From a virus, in IMG/VR virus record IMGVR_UViG_3300043774_001004, positions 1 to 64,000 of that record: a DNA stretch of 64,000 bases. One strand, written 5' to 3'. The position numbers and the translations under genes are program-made. Each line of letters starts with the position of its first letter. Within the stretch, counting starts at the first letter, position 1. The notes under the pieces are model-generated. The model was not told the DNA's origin and made no database searches. It saw only the letters and a list, made by a program, of their open reading frames with translations. Positions 18,901 through 25,607 of the stretch are shown in pieces.

Positions 18901-20287
18901 CGGTAAGAAAGAATCTGAAAGTTCAGGTTGGTTCAGCGACGGTTATGTTAAAAAGGGTATTGCAGCTCTTACAGGTATAGGTAATATCATGACTGACCTT
19001 GCAAAAGGTATACAGTCTTTTGCCAATCTTGAATTTACAACGTTTCAGGTAGTAAATGAAGGCACAGCTGACGCTAAAATAGTACCAAAGGGTATAGTAA
19101 AATTAGGAGATCAGGATTTTGTGAATATGTCAAGTAATTTTGACAAAGTTCTAACCGCTTTCTTGGATCCTTTTATAAGAGCTGCCTTTAAGATTAAAGA
19201 AAAGGAATACGACATTAACATTGCAATGCAGTTTCTACCAAATATAACCGACACTGTAAATAAAATCGGAGAAGCCGCAGCAAAATGGGCAAGCGAAATA
19301 TACGATAAGGGTGTAGGTGATAAACTATGGAACATTTACTCAGTTTTTGATTCAATAATCGATCCTGTATTACATGAAGCATTCAAGGTTAAAGATCAAG
19401 AATTTAATCTTAAAGTCTTTTTAGAATACTACGAAGATATACTTGATGTCATCAGTGCTTTCGGTGAATCTGCAAAAGAATGGGGCGCAGAACTTACTGA
19501 TACCGGTAAATGGATGGGACCTTGGACTATCTGGCCAGTTTTAAGTGGTATGTTAGATCCAATGTTAACGTATGGCCAAATAATTAAAGACAATTCAGAA
19601 AGCATAAATGCATTCTTTGACATGTTTACCCGTGATCCAAGTGCGACAGATATATTAAAGCAGATAAGAGAAGAGGCTTTAGAATGGGATAAATTTCAAA
19701 TGCCAACTAGACCAGGCGAAACATTTGCTCATTTTACTCAAAGTATATTTGACGCATTTAGAAAGCCGGACTATATTTCTATAGCTGCAAGATATCAAAA
19801 CTTCACAGACAACATGGAAGTTCTGATAAACGGTTACGATAAGATACAAAAGGTTGCTGATTCATTTGAGAGAATTGCAGATGCGTTTGGTGTAATGAAA
19901 GACCATATCAATGGTATGGAAATCGAGCGTCTAACTCAGGTTACTAATCTGATGGGATTCTTAGACGGTTTAGCAAATGGTGAATCAGACGATATAGTTG
20001 CAGACATTGGTGAAGCAATCACACAGGGTATGCAAACACTTCAAGAAATTTTAATGGAAATTAAGGATCAGTTAACACCTGCTGCGGCACCTGCTGCGGC
20101 ACCTGGTACACCAGGCGGAGTTGGACCTGGTACATCTACTGGAACTGGTGCTGCACAGCCTGCAGCTGGCGGCCAAAATCAAGTTCTTTCACAAGTTACA
20201 ACAGCACTTAACAATCTTAATAATACTCTTTCTAGAGGTATTAAAGCCACAGTTGCTTCAAGCAATTCGTACGTTCCGACTAAATAA
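15905..20287 (+). CDS. Tail tape measure protein, membrane-helix rich
   Basis: A 1460-residue protein identified as the tape measure by its length and its place after the tail tube and frameshifted chaperone. Residues 1-135 are helical. Residues about 140-720 form a series of very hydrophobic segments built from a repeat of about 64 residues (192-base period, for example 16709 and 16901) with the pattern LLYMAAVIGLFGLILYL then GVLAILLTIAAVVGIFYLI. A second repeat type, about 100 residues with ALTGIGNIMTDLAKGIQ, occurs three times at about 825-1085. The C-terminus has an Ala/Pro/Gly-rich linker. At about 0.15 nm per residue, the length implies a tail near 200 nm. The hydrophobic region may form the channel for DNA entry. 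Confidence 0.75.
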   Translation: MAFNLFKNPFENLSLENQSAMVGSLQEIKDYFFKGNTIVQAVLELTAEVKKNIKEQDRLIQVLLKRQEKQMTDKDQKEMVKTMQVFGPAMQRIVGAIKDYSKVPEDAVDKFILSVEKIAAAFEKIKDFGKTIEEAGRGLMMMAGGIILFGLALLISGPLYLLALPLTPIVFAVVLGFLYLYSRILGPEQKSGNLQQGGQGLMYMAAGIFLFGLALYLASFVYQQLWMGTVGVMAILLTIAAVVGIFYLIQKSGIGENAVQSAKALLYMAAVIGLFGLILYLSSLIYAELWTGTVGVLAILLTIAAVVGIFYLIEALGVAKSAMQSAKVLLYMAGVIGLFGLILLLSSLIYAELWTGTIGMLAILLTIAAVVGIFYLIEAMGVAKSALNSARALLYMAAAIGLFGLILYLASFIYAELWMGTVGVMAILLTIAAVIGLFWLMEFMGISDVAMKGAKTLLYMAAVIGLVGLILYLASFIYAELWQGAVGVLAILLVIGAMVGLMFVLDMLSDSIYDGVKALAWMTLVLVIVGIALYAISFVYEEMWMGALGSLPILLVIGALVGLMFLLDGLSDTIYDGAKALLAMVFSFGLAAFVLYMISDLADEMMAGLAASWPILILILALVGIMFLLDMLKTNIIMGALSLGVMSLAVLVLAGALYVLKEIEWTPADSLSLAGLLLVLALIGSVLGVLMDVGLLPLLGAAAIAAIGLAIIPLAIGLKYYKEAGWTGDDTINLGLLVGALGLVATVLGNPFTNFMTLLGAAAMVVIGAAIVPLTEGLMNYKNSGWKESDNQKLIDTMTAVVRAFGIMWDEDLQKEAGLKPFSPYEVYMGVTALSGIGNVMTSLAQGLVSFASMQFVEFEVVKDKDGNAVLQPKAVHKLTDADIQAAGTNFAAVLNAILDPIAAVGKKEIEGQGQFAQGYVSNGIRALTGIGNIMTDLAKGIQAFADLKFITYGVVNGGTPDAKLVPTSVVQLTDSHFKAAGEGFAQVVNAILNPIADVGKKESESSGWFSDGYVKKGIAALTGIGNIMTDLAKGIQSFANLEFTTFQVVNEGTADAKIVPKGIVKLGDQDFVNMSSNFDKVLTAFLDPFIRAAFKIKEKEYDINIAMQFLPNITDTVNKIGEAAAKWASEIYDKGVGDKLWNIYSVFDSIIDPVLHEAFKVKDQEFNLKVFLEYYEDILDVISAFGESAKEWGAELTDTGKWMGPWTIWPVLSGMLDPMLTYGQIIKDNSESINAFFDMFTRDPSATDILKQIREEALEWDKFQMPTRPGETFAHFTQSIFDAFRKPDYISIAARYQNFTDNMEVLINGYDKIQKVADSFERIADAFGVMKDHINGMEIERLTQVTNLMGFLDGLANGESDDIVADIGEAITQGMQTLQEILMEIKDQLTPAAAPAAAPGTPGGVGPGTSTGTGAAQPAAGGQNQVLSQVTTALNNLNNTLSRGIKATVASSNSYVPTK

Positions 20288-20302
20288 AAATAAACATAAG
20301 TA

Positions 20303-20659
20303 ATGAAAACCGTTCTTCTGTTTTTATTTTTGTTGTTTCCTTTTGTTTCCTTTTCACAAAAGGAATACAGGCTATTTGTATGTGGCGACTCTAAAGGTAA
20401 ACCTATCGGCGAGAACGTCTTAACCAGAACAGATCAGCTCTATGAAATCATGAAGACTGATTCTGGTATAGTAATTAAAAATCCAGCGCTAACACTTGTT
20501 AATGGTAAAAACTGGACATCAATTTATTTTAACGGAGAATACGAAGATACTTATCCTACTGAGTTTTTTGATTGCAGTAACTATTATGTAATAGATTTTA
20601 CACAAACTGGAAGTTGTTATTTCTTTTTTGAGGTTCACGCCGTCGACAAATCTTATTGA
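20303..20659 (+). CDS. Small secreted protein
   Basis: 118 residues with a clear signal peptide: MKTVLLFLFLLFPFVSFSQ followed by KEYR. The SFSQ ending is typical of Flavobacteriia exported proteins. The mature part is about 100 residues, beta-rich by appearance, with three Cys. Function is unknown; a periplasmic or outer-membrane role in superinfection exclusion or lysis is possible. It starts 15 bases after the tape measure stop and is followed by the RNA gene region. Confidence 0.6.
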   Translation: MKTVLLFLFLLFPFVSFSQKEYRLFVCGDSKGKPIGENVLTRTDQLYEIMKTDSGIVIKNPALTLVNGKNWTSIYFNGEYEDTYPTEFFDCSNYYVIDFTQTGSCYFFFEVHAVDKSY

Positions 20660-20696
20660 ACCTGTAAAACTTTTTTTCTTATAAAAGTATATTTAT

Positions 20697-20826
20697 TGAA
20701 CAAGTAAACTGAGGATCAGAACGTATGCTGATGCCGGAGTAGACAGAGCTCGAAAACTACTGAAAGGCCTAGAGCCAAAGCCCGGGAGTCGCGACCCAGG
20801 AACGACAATAAAAGGCACTTGTTTAT
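20697..20826 (+). ncRNA. Structured RNA of unknown class, about 130 nt
   Basis: Between 20660 and the CAU tRNA there is no coding frame. ACAAGT (about 20700) and ACTTGT (about 20818) can close a domain. Inside are the hairpins ATCAG / CTGAT and AGTAG / CTACT, a CCT / AGG helix, and GC-rich GGGAGTCGCGACCC. Local GC content is far above the surroundings. A TATATTTAT box (20688-20696) sits at the 5' edge as a possible promoter element. I checked for hammerhead ribozyme and tRNA and rejected both. The class is not recognised. Confidence 0.5.
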
Positions 20827-20828
20827 AT

Positions 20829-20902
20829 GCACCCTTAGCTCAGACGGTTAGAGCAGCTGACTCATAATCAGCGGGTCACAGGTTCGATCCCTGTAGGGTG
20901 CA
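20829..20902 (+). tRNA. tRNA with CAU anticodon (Met or Ile2)
   Basis: Complete cloverleaf: acceptor GCACCCT / AGGGTGC, D arm TAGCTCAGACGGTTAGAGCA, anticodon loop CTCATAA in the GCTGA / TCAGC stem, T arm ACAGGTTCGATCCCTGT, discriminator A, no encoded CCA. CAU could be elongator Met. The 5' part also resembles tRNA-Ile2, in which C34 is converted to lysidine and reads AUA; sequence alone does not settle it. Confidence 0.92.
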
Positions 20903-20914
20903 CTACTAAATATA

Positions 20915-20957
20915 CAGCAAAAGACTTTTACTTTCTAGTTTTTTATTGTATATTTAC
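20915..20957 (+). promoter_or_regulatory. Shared phage promoter motif, copy A
   Basis: CAGCAAAAG (20915) and TATATTTAC (20949) are spaced exactly 34 bases start to start. The same pair with identical spacing occurs at 21441 and 33937. TATATTTA fits the Bacteroidota TAnnTTTG -7 box; the upstream element differs from the host -33 TTTG. It would drive the HNH gene and tRNA-Arg. Confidence 0.6.
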
Positions 20958-20981
20958 AACATAACAATTACAAATGGTATA

Positions 20982-21020
20982 AATCTATTAGCTCAAATAG
21001 TAGAGCAACATAGATATATA
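20982..21020 (+). other. tRNA-like 5' fragment before HNH gene
   Basis: TTAGCTCAAATAGTAGAGCAACA has a D-arm shape (GCTC / GAGC) and resembles the same part of the downstream tRNA-Arg (TAGCTCAGCTTGGATAGAGCAACA). No anticodon arm or 3' half follows; the HNH ATG comes at 21025. It could be the remnant of a tRNA disrupted by the nuclease gene, or a partial duplication. Chance similarity cannot be excluded. Confidence 0.35.
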
Positions 21021-21024
21021 CAAC

Positions 21025-21354
21025 ATGGAAAGAAATTGTAAAACAGAAGGCTGTGGAAATAAAACAAGAGGTCGCGGTAATTATTGTCATCCTTGTAGAA
21101 ATTCTATGAGAAGATATGGATTATCAACTATTGAAAGAGACACTTTACTTGAAAATCAAAGCAACAGATGTTTGATATGTAGTGAGACAATATCATTTGA
21201 TGGGAGTACAAGTCAATATAGTGCATGCGTAGATCATAGCCATATCACCGGTAAAGTGAGAGGTATACTTTGCGGCAATTGCAATACATGGCTTGGTTAT
21301 TTTGAGAAAAAGAACTTGTCTTTAGATGTTGTTAGAAATTATATGGTCCCGTAG
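21025..21354 (+). CDS. HNH endonuclease, Endonuclease VII type
   Basis: A 109-residue protein with an N-terminal zinc finger (CKTEGCGNK with CHPC) and an HNH/Endonuclease VII core: CLICSE, VDHSHITGKVRGILCGNCN, and an aromatic end near WLGYFEK. The DH-H-x8-C-x2-C layout matches recombination endonuclease VII-like homing nucleases common in phages. The gene sits between tRNA genes, and its last 10 bases, including the TAG stop, lie inside the tRNA-Arg gene, so the stop codon is part of the tRNA acceptor/T8 region. This suggests a mobile nuclease integrated at a tRNA target. Confidence 0.8.
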   Translation: MERNCKTEGCGNKTRGRGNYCHPCRNSMRRYGLSTIERDTLLENQSNRCLICSETISFDGSTSQYSACVDHSHITGKVRGILCGNCNTWLGYFEKKNLSLDVVRNYMVP

Positions 21355-21419
21355 CTCAGCTTGGATAGAGCAACAGATTTCTAATCTGTGGGTCACAGGT
21401 TCGAATCCTGTCGGGATCA
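21345..21419 (+). tRNA. tRNA-Arg (UCU)
   Basis: Acceptor GGTCCCG / CGGGATC (one G-U pair), D arm TAGCTCAGCTTGGATAGAGCA, anticodon loop TTTCTAA within ACAGA / TCTGT giving UCU, T arm ACAGGTTCGAATCCTGT, discriminator A, no CCA. It reads AGA, a frequent Arg codon in the AT-rich genes here. Its 5' end overlaps the stop codon of the HNH gene. Confidence 0.95.
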
Positions 21420-21440
21420 CAACAGTAAATATGAAAAAAA

Positions 21441-21483
21441 CAGCAAAAGTCTTTCAAATCTGAAAACTTTTTATTAGTTTTAC
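21441..21483 (+). promoter_or_regulatory. Shared phage promoter motif, copy B
   Basis: CAGCAAAAG (21441) and TAGTTTTAC (21475), 34 bases apart as in copies A and C. It lies just upstream of the large structured RNA, so a transcript would start near 21487-21490. Confidence 0.55.
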
Positions 21484-21499
21484 ATAAATACTAACACAA

Positions 21500-22395
21500 A
21501 CGTTCTTTATTTATTAAAAAGATATCCATTTAGTGAAAGTAACTCTTCGGAGTGATGATAGCTAATAAAGATATTGGCCGCCTATAGTCATCAAATAAAC
21601 CGGGAAACCGGTATAAAGTGAACACAATCGTAAAGGTGTTTGCGGCCCATGATAACTTCGGTTACCATGGACTCGAGTAGGCAAGCAGGATATCACGATT
21701 TCTGAGTATCTGAGGGTAACACTGTAGGAGAAATGAAGTAGTGAATTGGCAATGTGGGTTGTCAGTTTGAGCTCGGAAGAGCAATAAGAATAACCTGTAG
21801 AAAGGTTGCAAAAAATATGTCCATCCAGATATATTATTGCGGTTTTCAATATTATAGAGTGCTTAAAGCCGAAAGGCAAGTCGGTGTACAAGTGGTGTTG
21901 TTACCTACCTTGATCTTAGCCTACCAAGGCATGCGTCACGAAGCAATCTTGAAATATGGAGATGGGGACATTTCAGAGAGTAGTTAAGTATTGACCCTGA
22001 CAAAATCGGGGTTAGCTTGGTCGACGGACCACTACTTTCACCGATCCACACACGAAAAAACTTACTTTGCAATTTTGGTGCAAAACCTAAGAACAAACTA
22101 AGCAAAAGTGTCCGCCAGTTGCAGACGAAAGGTGCTTACCTAGTAACCGGTTGTCGGTTGCCGCAAAAGGCCGCAAGTCTAATGTGATTTTCTAGAAAGC
22201 TTTATAACTCCGCAAGAGTGAATCAGGTCGGCAGACTTGAATAGATGTGAGTAAAGAGAGAGTAGTCTAAATAAAGCAACTTAAGGAGTGGTACACCTAA
22301 ATTACCAGCACTGTTAGAATAGTACTCAAAAGGTACTGGACAAAAGAGGAAACAATAATCTCTCTAAAGATCTAACGCTAAAGCTGTAGTCTCAG
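21500..22395 (+). ncRNA. Large ornate structured RNA, GOLLD/ROOL-like candidate
   Basis: About 0.9 kb with no plausible gene but dense in stable stem-loops. Examples: ACTC-UUCG-GAGT (21542-21553); a multi-branch domain closed by GGCCGC / GCGGCC (21576-21581 with 21642-21647) that holds ACCGG-GAAA-CCGGT (21599-21612) and AACAC / GTGTT; CCATG...TAAC-UUCG-GUUA...CATGG (21647-21670); GCTC-GGAA-GAGC (21771-21782); TGGTC-GACG-GACCA (22018-22031); ACTC / GAGT (22207-22219); and CAGGTC-GGCA-GACTTG (22224-22239). UUCG and GNRA loops dominate. Giant phage RNAs of the GOLLD and ROOL classes have this size, ornate folding and tRNA-adjacent location. The class assignment is inference; boundaries are approximate. 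Confidence 0.65.
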
Positions 22396-22410
22396 GCTTA
22401 TCTATTACAT

Positions 22411-22484
22411 CGCGAGTTGGTAGCAGTTGGTAGCTCGCCAGGCTCATAACCTGGAGGTCGGCGGTTCGAGTCCGTCACTCGCAA
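22411..22484 (+). tRNA. Initiator-type tRNA-fMet (CAU)
   Basis: It resembles E. coli tRNA-fMet closely: CGCGAGT at the 5' end, AGTTGGTAGCTCG in the D arm, CCAGG-CTCATAA-CCTGG anticodon arm, GGTCGGCGGTTCGAGTCCGTC and 3' ACTCGCAAC. Position 1 C faces A72, the unpaired C1-A72 end that marks bacterial initiators. The anticodon stem has two of the usual three G-C pairs next to the loop (position 29 is A-T). No full CCA is encoded. Confidence 0.9.
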
Positions 22485-22496
22485 CAAATAAACAAC

Positions 22497-22520
22497 AGGC
22501 GGTTAATACCGCCTTTTTTT
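22497..22520 (+). terminator. Rho-independent terminator after tRNA-fMet
   Basis: AGGCGG-TTAATA-CCGCCT followed by seven more T. It ends the large RNA/tRNA-fMet transcript. Confidence 0.93.
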
Positions 22521-22534
22521 ATGTCAAATATATA

Positions 22535-22581
22535 CCACAGATACTGTGGAATAGCTTTACGCTATTCGGTTCATAGGAACC
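22535..22581 (+). other. Three consecutive small hairpins
   Basis: CCACAG-ATA-CTGTGG, AATAGC-TTTAC-GCTATT and GGTTC-ATAG-GAACC follow each other with almost no spacer. It lies after a terminator and about 95 bases before the protease gene. It may be a 5' leader element, a small RNA or a protein-binding array; no known class recognised. The remaining 22582-22675 is AT-rich with no clear feature. Confidence 0.45.
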
Positions 22582-22675
22582 CTTCTGATTGCTTCTTTGT
22601 ACGTTCATGTATGGCTAAAACCTAGAAACTACTTAAACTGATCTAACTTTCTCAAAATAAAAATAAACACCCTAA

Positions 22676-24958
22676 ATGAAAAATTTATTAGCGGCATTTG
22701 TTCTCTTTCTGCTTTCATTTGCAGTAAGCGCACAAAATCTAATCCAGGATGTTGACAAGCAATACATGTTAACACCTGAAAAAAACATCAACAAGAGTTT
22801 AGTTGATGCTTTCTTTGAGTTTTATAATATACCAGTAGTGGCGTATTTCGATAAACTCAATACCTATGTAGTTAAAGTTGAAGATTACCAGTACTTTTCA
22901 GATGTATGTAATCTCGTTGACTATTTTGCAATTATAGAAAAGGACCGTACTGAAACCGTTAAAATGGACTATATTCCTACGGATCCTGAATTTGTTTCAT
23001 GTTGGCACTTGAGACAATCTACTGACAAAGACATTGATGCTGATGAGGCATGGGATCTTTTACCAAATGGTAACCCATGGGTTTCAGTTGCAATGTTTGA
23101 TGGTGGTCTTGATTTAACGATACCTGATTTAGTAGGTAACACCGACAGCCCATTTAACGCAGTTAATGGAACTTCATCTGTTTCTTATGTTAACCTAGAA
23201 GATAAGCACGGTACAGCATGTTCAGGAACAATTGCTGCAGTTACAAATAACGACCTAGGCGTAGCCAGTGTAGGTAATAACAAGGTAAAAGTTATGCCTA
23301 TAAATATCATGTCACAGGTATATGCAGGCGGTAGTTTTTCTACAACATCTACAATACAGGTTGCTGCAGTGAACGCTGCAATGTCAAATCCTAATTGTGT
23401 TGCAATCGCAATGTCATATGGCGGAAGCAGCTATTCTTCAACACTTGAAAATGCGTTCTTAACTGCAAGAGAAAACGGTAGAGGCGGAAAAGGAATGATG
23501 ATATTTGCATCATCTGGAAACGGCTCTTCTGGCACAGCAGCTCAATACCCTGCTAATTTTAATGGAGTTTGGGGAGTTGGAGCCACTTCTTCTAGTGACT
23601 TGAAAGCTTCATTCTCTAACTTTGGTCAGATTTGTGATATATCTGCCCCTGGTGTTTCTATCAGAACTACAGATAGACTAGGTGCAGAAGGTTACAATTC
23701 TACGGATTACACGTCTATCAGTGGTACTTCATTTTCTTGCCCAATCACAGCAGCAGCTTCTGCAGTTATTGCATATAAGAATTGGGAACTAACAGACGAC
23801 GAAATTCTTCAGATACTGTCACAGACTTGTGAAAAGGTTGGAGGATATGTTTATTCTAATAACTCTGCTTGGCCTTACAGTACTCGCAGTAATGAATTAG
23901 GTTATGGTCGTATCAATCTTAAAGATGCTGTAATTGCAACACCTAATCCAGGCGGCACACCGCCACCTCCTCCTACACCTGTACATAACTTTTTTGTTGA
24001 ATCTTTGAATGTTACACCAGGTGTTGTAAATCTAGGTGAAATAATTGCAGTAAACTTTAATGTTAAAACTACAGAGCCTTCACTTGACACAGTTACTGTA
24101 TCAACTCAGTTTAGATATTCTACAAATACTACATGGGGTGATACAGATGATATTATCATTGGAAGTACAACATCTACATTAGGTGGCGGTGTTAGTACTG
24201 AAGCTGAATCTTTTACATTTACTGTCGGCGGAACTGCAGGTTCTAGGTACATACTAGCTAAAGTAAACTTTGACGGATCTGCTTCTGAAAGCAACCAAAC
24301 AGATAACACATCAACTAAAGTTTTTACAGTTAATGACCCAGCTTTCTTTGGTACAGATTTGAAAGTAGAGCTTTTCATGCCTAGTTCAAATCCTGTTACA
24401 ACTTCAGCACAGATCCTTAACACTAAATGGAAGATCACTAATCTTGGTAGCACTACTATTACAACTATATCTTATCTAAGACGTTGGGTGAATTGCCCAG
24501 GTAATAGTAGCACCACAGGTAGTTGTGTTCAAACTGTGGCTTGGACAGGTAATTTATTACCAGGTCAGGTTAGTTATTTGCCAGGTGATAATAGTTACAT
24601 CAGTGTAAACCTTTGTCAAAATTCTAACAGATGTGCTGTTCCAGTAGGAAGCAGTAACACCTATAGATTAGATATAATTTCAGTAAATGGTTTACAAGGT
24701 GATGGTAACACTTCTAATAACAGAGTAGATTTGGTTGTAAATCGCATATCTACAACTGAAGAAGATATAATCAGCAGCGAAATTATAGTTGAAGACCCTA
24801 TTGAAACTACTGGAGAAGAATTACCTATTTCAGTACAGTTTTACACAATAACTGGATCTTTACTAGATATTACAAGATTTGATGAACTACCTTCAGGTAT
24901 TTATATTGCAAAAGAAAATTATAAAGACTATACTCTAACGTATAAGTTGATTAAGTAA
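22676..24958 (+). CDS. Secreted subtilisin-like protease with T9SS-type sorting domain
   Basis: A 760-residue S8-family serine protease. A signal peptide (MKNLLAAFVLFLLSFAVSAQ) is followed by a short propeptide-like region. The catalytic triad is Asp 142 (VAMFDGGLDL), His 178 (KHGTACSGTIAA) and Ser 352 (SGTSFSCPITAA). A Pro-rich linker (TPPPPPTP, about residue 430) leads to two CARDB-like beta domains. The last 40 residues, FYTITGSLLD...LPSGIYIAKENY...YKLIK, match the pattern of type IX secretion C-terminal sorting domains of Bacteroidota (GxxV, LPSGxY, K-L-K ending). It was probably acquired from a host and would be exported to or beyond the cell surface during infection. It lies between RNA genes, with its own terminator. 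Confidence 0.85.
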   Translation: MKNLLAAFVLFLLSFAVSAQNLIQDVDKQYMLTPEKNINKSLVDAFFEFYNIPVVAYFDKLNTYVVKVEDYQYFSDVCNLVDYFAIIEKDRTETVKMDYIPTDPEFVSCWHLRQSTDKDIDADEAWDLLPNGNPWVSVAMFDGGLDLTIPDLVGNTDSPFNAVNGTSSVSYVNLEDKHGTACSGTIAAVTNNDLGVASVGNNKVKVMPINIMSQVYAGGSFSTTSTIQVAAVNAAMSNPNCVAIAMSYGGSSYSSTLENAFLTARENGRGGKGMMIFASSGNGSSGTAAQYPANFNGVWGVGATSSSDLKASFSNFGQICDISAPGVSIRTTDRLGAEGYNSTDYTSISGTSFSCPITAAASAVIAYKNWELTDDEILQILSQTCEKVGGYVYSNNSAWPYSTRSNELGYGRINLKDAVIATPNPGGTPPPPPTPVHNFFVESLNVTPGVVNLGEIIAVNFNVKTTEPSLDTVTVSTQFRYSTNTTWGDTDDIIIGSTTSTLGGGVSTEAESFTFTVGGTAGSRYILAKVNFDGSASESNQTDNTSTKVFTVNDPAFFGTDLKVELFMPSSNPVTTSAQILNTKWKITNLGSTTITTISYLRRWVNCPGNSSTTGSCVQTVAWTGNLLPGQVSYLPGDNSYISVNLCQNSNRCAVPVGSSNTYRLDIISVNGLQGDGNTSNNRVDLVVNRISTTEEDIISSEIIVEDPIETTGEELPISVQFYTITGSLLDITRFDELPSGIYIAKENYKDYTLTYKLIK

Positions 24959-24966
24959 CTTTAACA

Positions 24967-24995
24967 AAATGCCTGCACTAGATGCAGGCATTTTT
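24967..24995 (+). terminator. Rho-independent terminator after protease
   Basis: AAATGCCTGCA-CTAGA-TGCAGGCATTT followed by T. A second AT-only inverted repeat, ATACTAAA / TTTAGTAT (25002-25030), follows and overlaps a TATAAATT box in front of tRNA-Leu. Confidence 0.9.
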
Positions 24996-25040
24996 GTTTT
25001 TATACTAAACAGTACTGTATCATTTAGTATAAATTAAGAT

Positions 25041-25126
25041 GCCGAGGTGATGAAACAGGTAGACATGCGGGACTTAAAATCCCGTGGACAGTAATGTCCG
25101 TATGGGTTCGACTCCCATCCTCGGTA
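25041..25126 (+). tRNA. tRNA-Leu (UAA)
   Basis: Class II tRNA with a variable arm (GTGGACAGTAATGTCCGT region). Acceptor GCCGAGG / CCTCGGT with G1-U72 as in E. coli tRNA-Leu, anticodon loop CTTAAAA within CGGGA / TCCCG, T arm ATGGGTTCGACTCCCAT, discriminator A. TATAAATT at 25028-25035 could be its promoter. Confidence 0.95.
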
Positions 25127-25147
25127 CTATTAAATAAATCTATATAG

Positions 25148-25597
25148 ATGTTTAAGAAATTCGGAGGCCAAAAAATACATGACGTTAGTCAGTATGTAAA
25201 AGAGTATCTTGAAAAATACCCCGATGTAAAAGTCTATATAGGTACGGATTCTGTTCAGATGAGGCTAGCAACTACCTATGCCACTGCAGTTTGTCTATGG
25301 CATGTCGGTAATGGGGCCCATGTCATCTTTGAAAGACAAAGACTAGAAAAAACAAAAGATCTTTTTACTAGACTTTGGAAAGAAACAGAAATTTCAATTA
25401 AGGTCGCAAATAAACTAAGAGACAGTATAGGCGTTGAGCCTATTATAGATCTTGATATCAACCCATCTGAAAAGTATAAATCTAATATGGCACATGATGC
25501 TGCCATCGGTATGGTTAAAGGATATGGCTTTGAGGCAAGATCTAAACCAGATGCCTGGGCTGCTACATGTGCTGCGGATCTATTATGTAAGGGCTGA
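25148..25597 (+). CDS. RNase H-like nuclease, YkuK/DUF458 type
   Basis: 149 residues. An IGTDSVQ strand-turn at about residues 32-38 (first catalytic Asp of an RNase H fold), a later DLDINPSEKYKSN (about residues 98-110) and a HDAAIGMVKGYGF helix match the YkuK (DUF458) family, predicted RNase H-like nucleases. The C-terminal KPDAWAATCAAD carries another acidic residue. Such proteins occur in many phages, but the substrate is unknown. It starts 22 bases after tRNA-Leu and is followed by a lipoprotein gene after 10 bases. Confidence 0.65.
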   Translation: MFKKFGGQKIHDVSQYVKEYLEKYPDVKVYIGTDSVQMRLATTYATAVCLWHVGNGAHVIFERQRLEKTKDLFTRLWKETEISIKVANKLRDSIGVEPIIDLDINPSEKYKSNMAHDAAIGMVKGYGFEARSKPDAWAATCAADLLCKG

Positions 25598-25607
25598 TAA
25601 ATAGAAT

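Noticed and set aside
20697-20826. Hammerhead ribozyme
   Set aside because: CTGAGGA and CTGATG strings and a GAAA are present, but no arrangement places stem II between CUGANGA and GAA with a paired stem III, so the catalytic core is not formed.
21562-22105. Three frames of 66-109 codons (plus and minus) within the large RNA region
   Set aside because: They have no domain or leader and cut across the strong stem-loops; the region behaves as structured RNA.
21500-22395. Group I or group II self-splicing intron
   Set aside because: No domain V-like AGC...GUU hairpin, no GUGYG 5' end and no group I P7-like core was visible, and the flanking sequences are complete tRNA genes without an interrupted exon.
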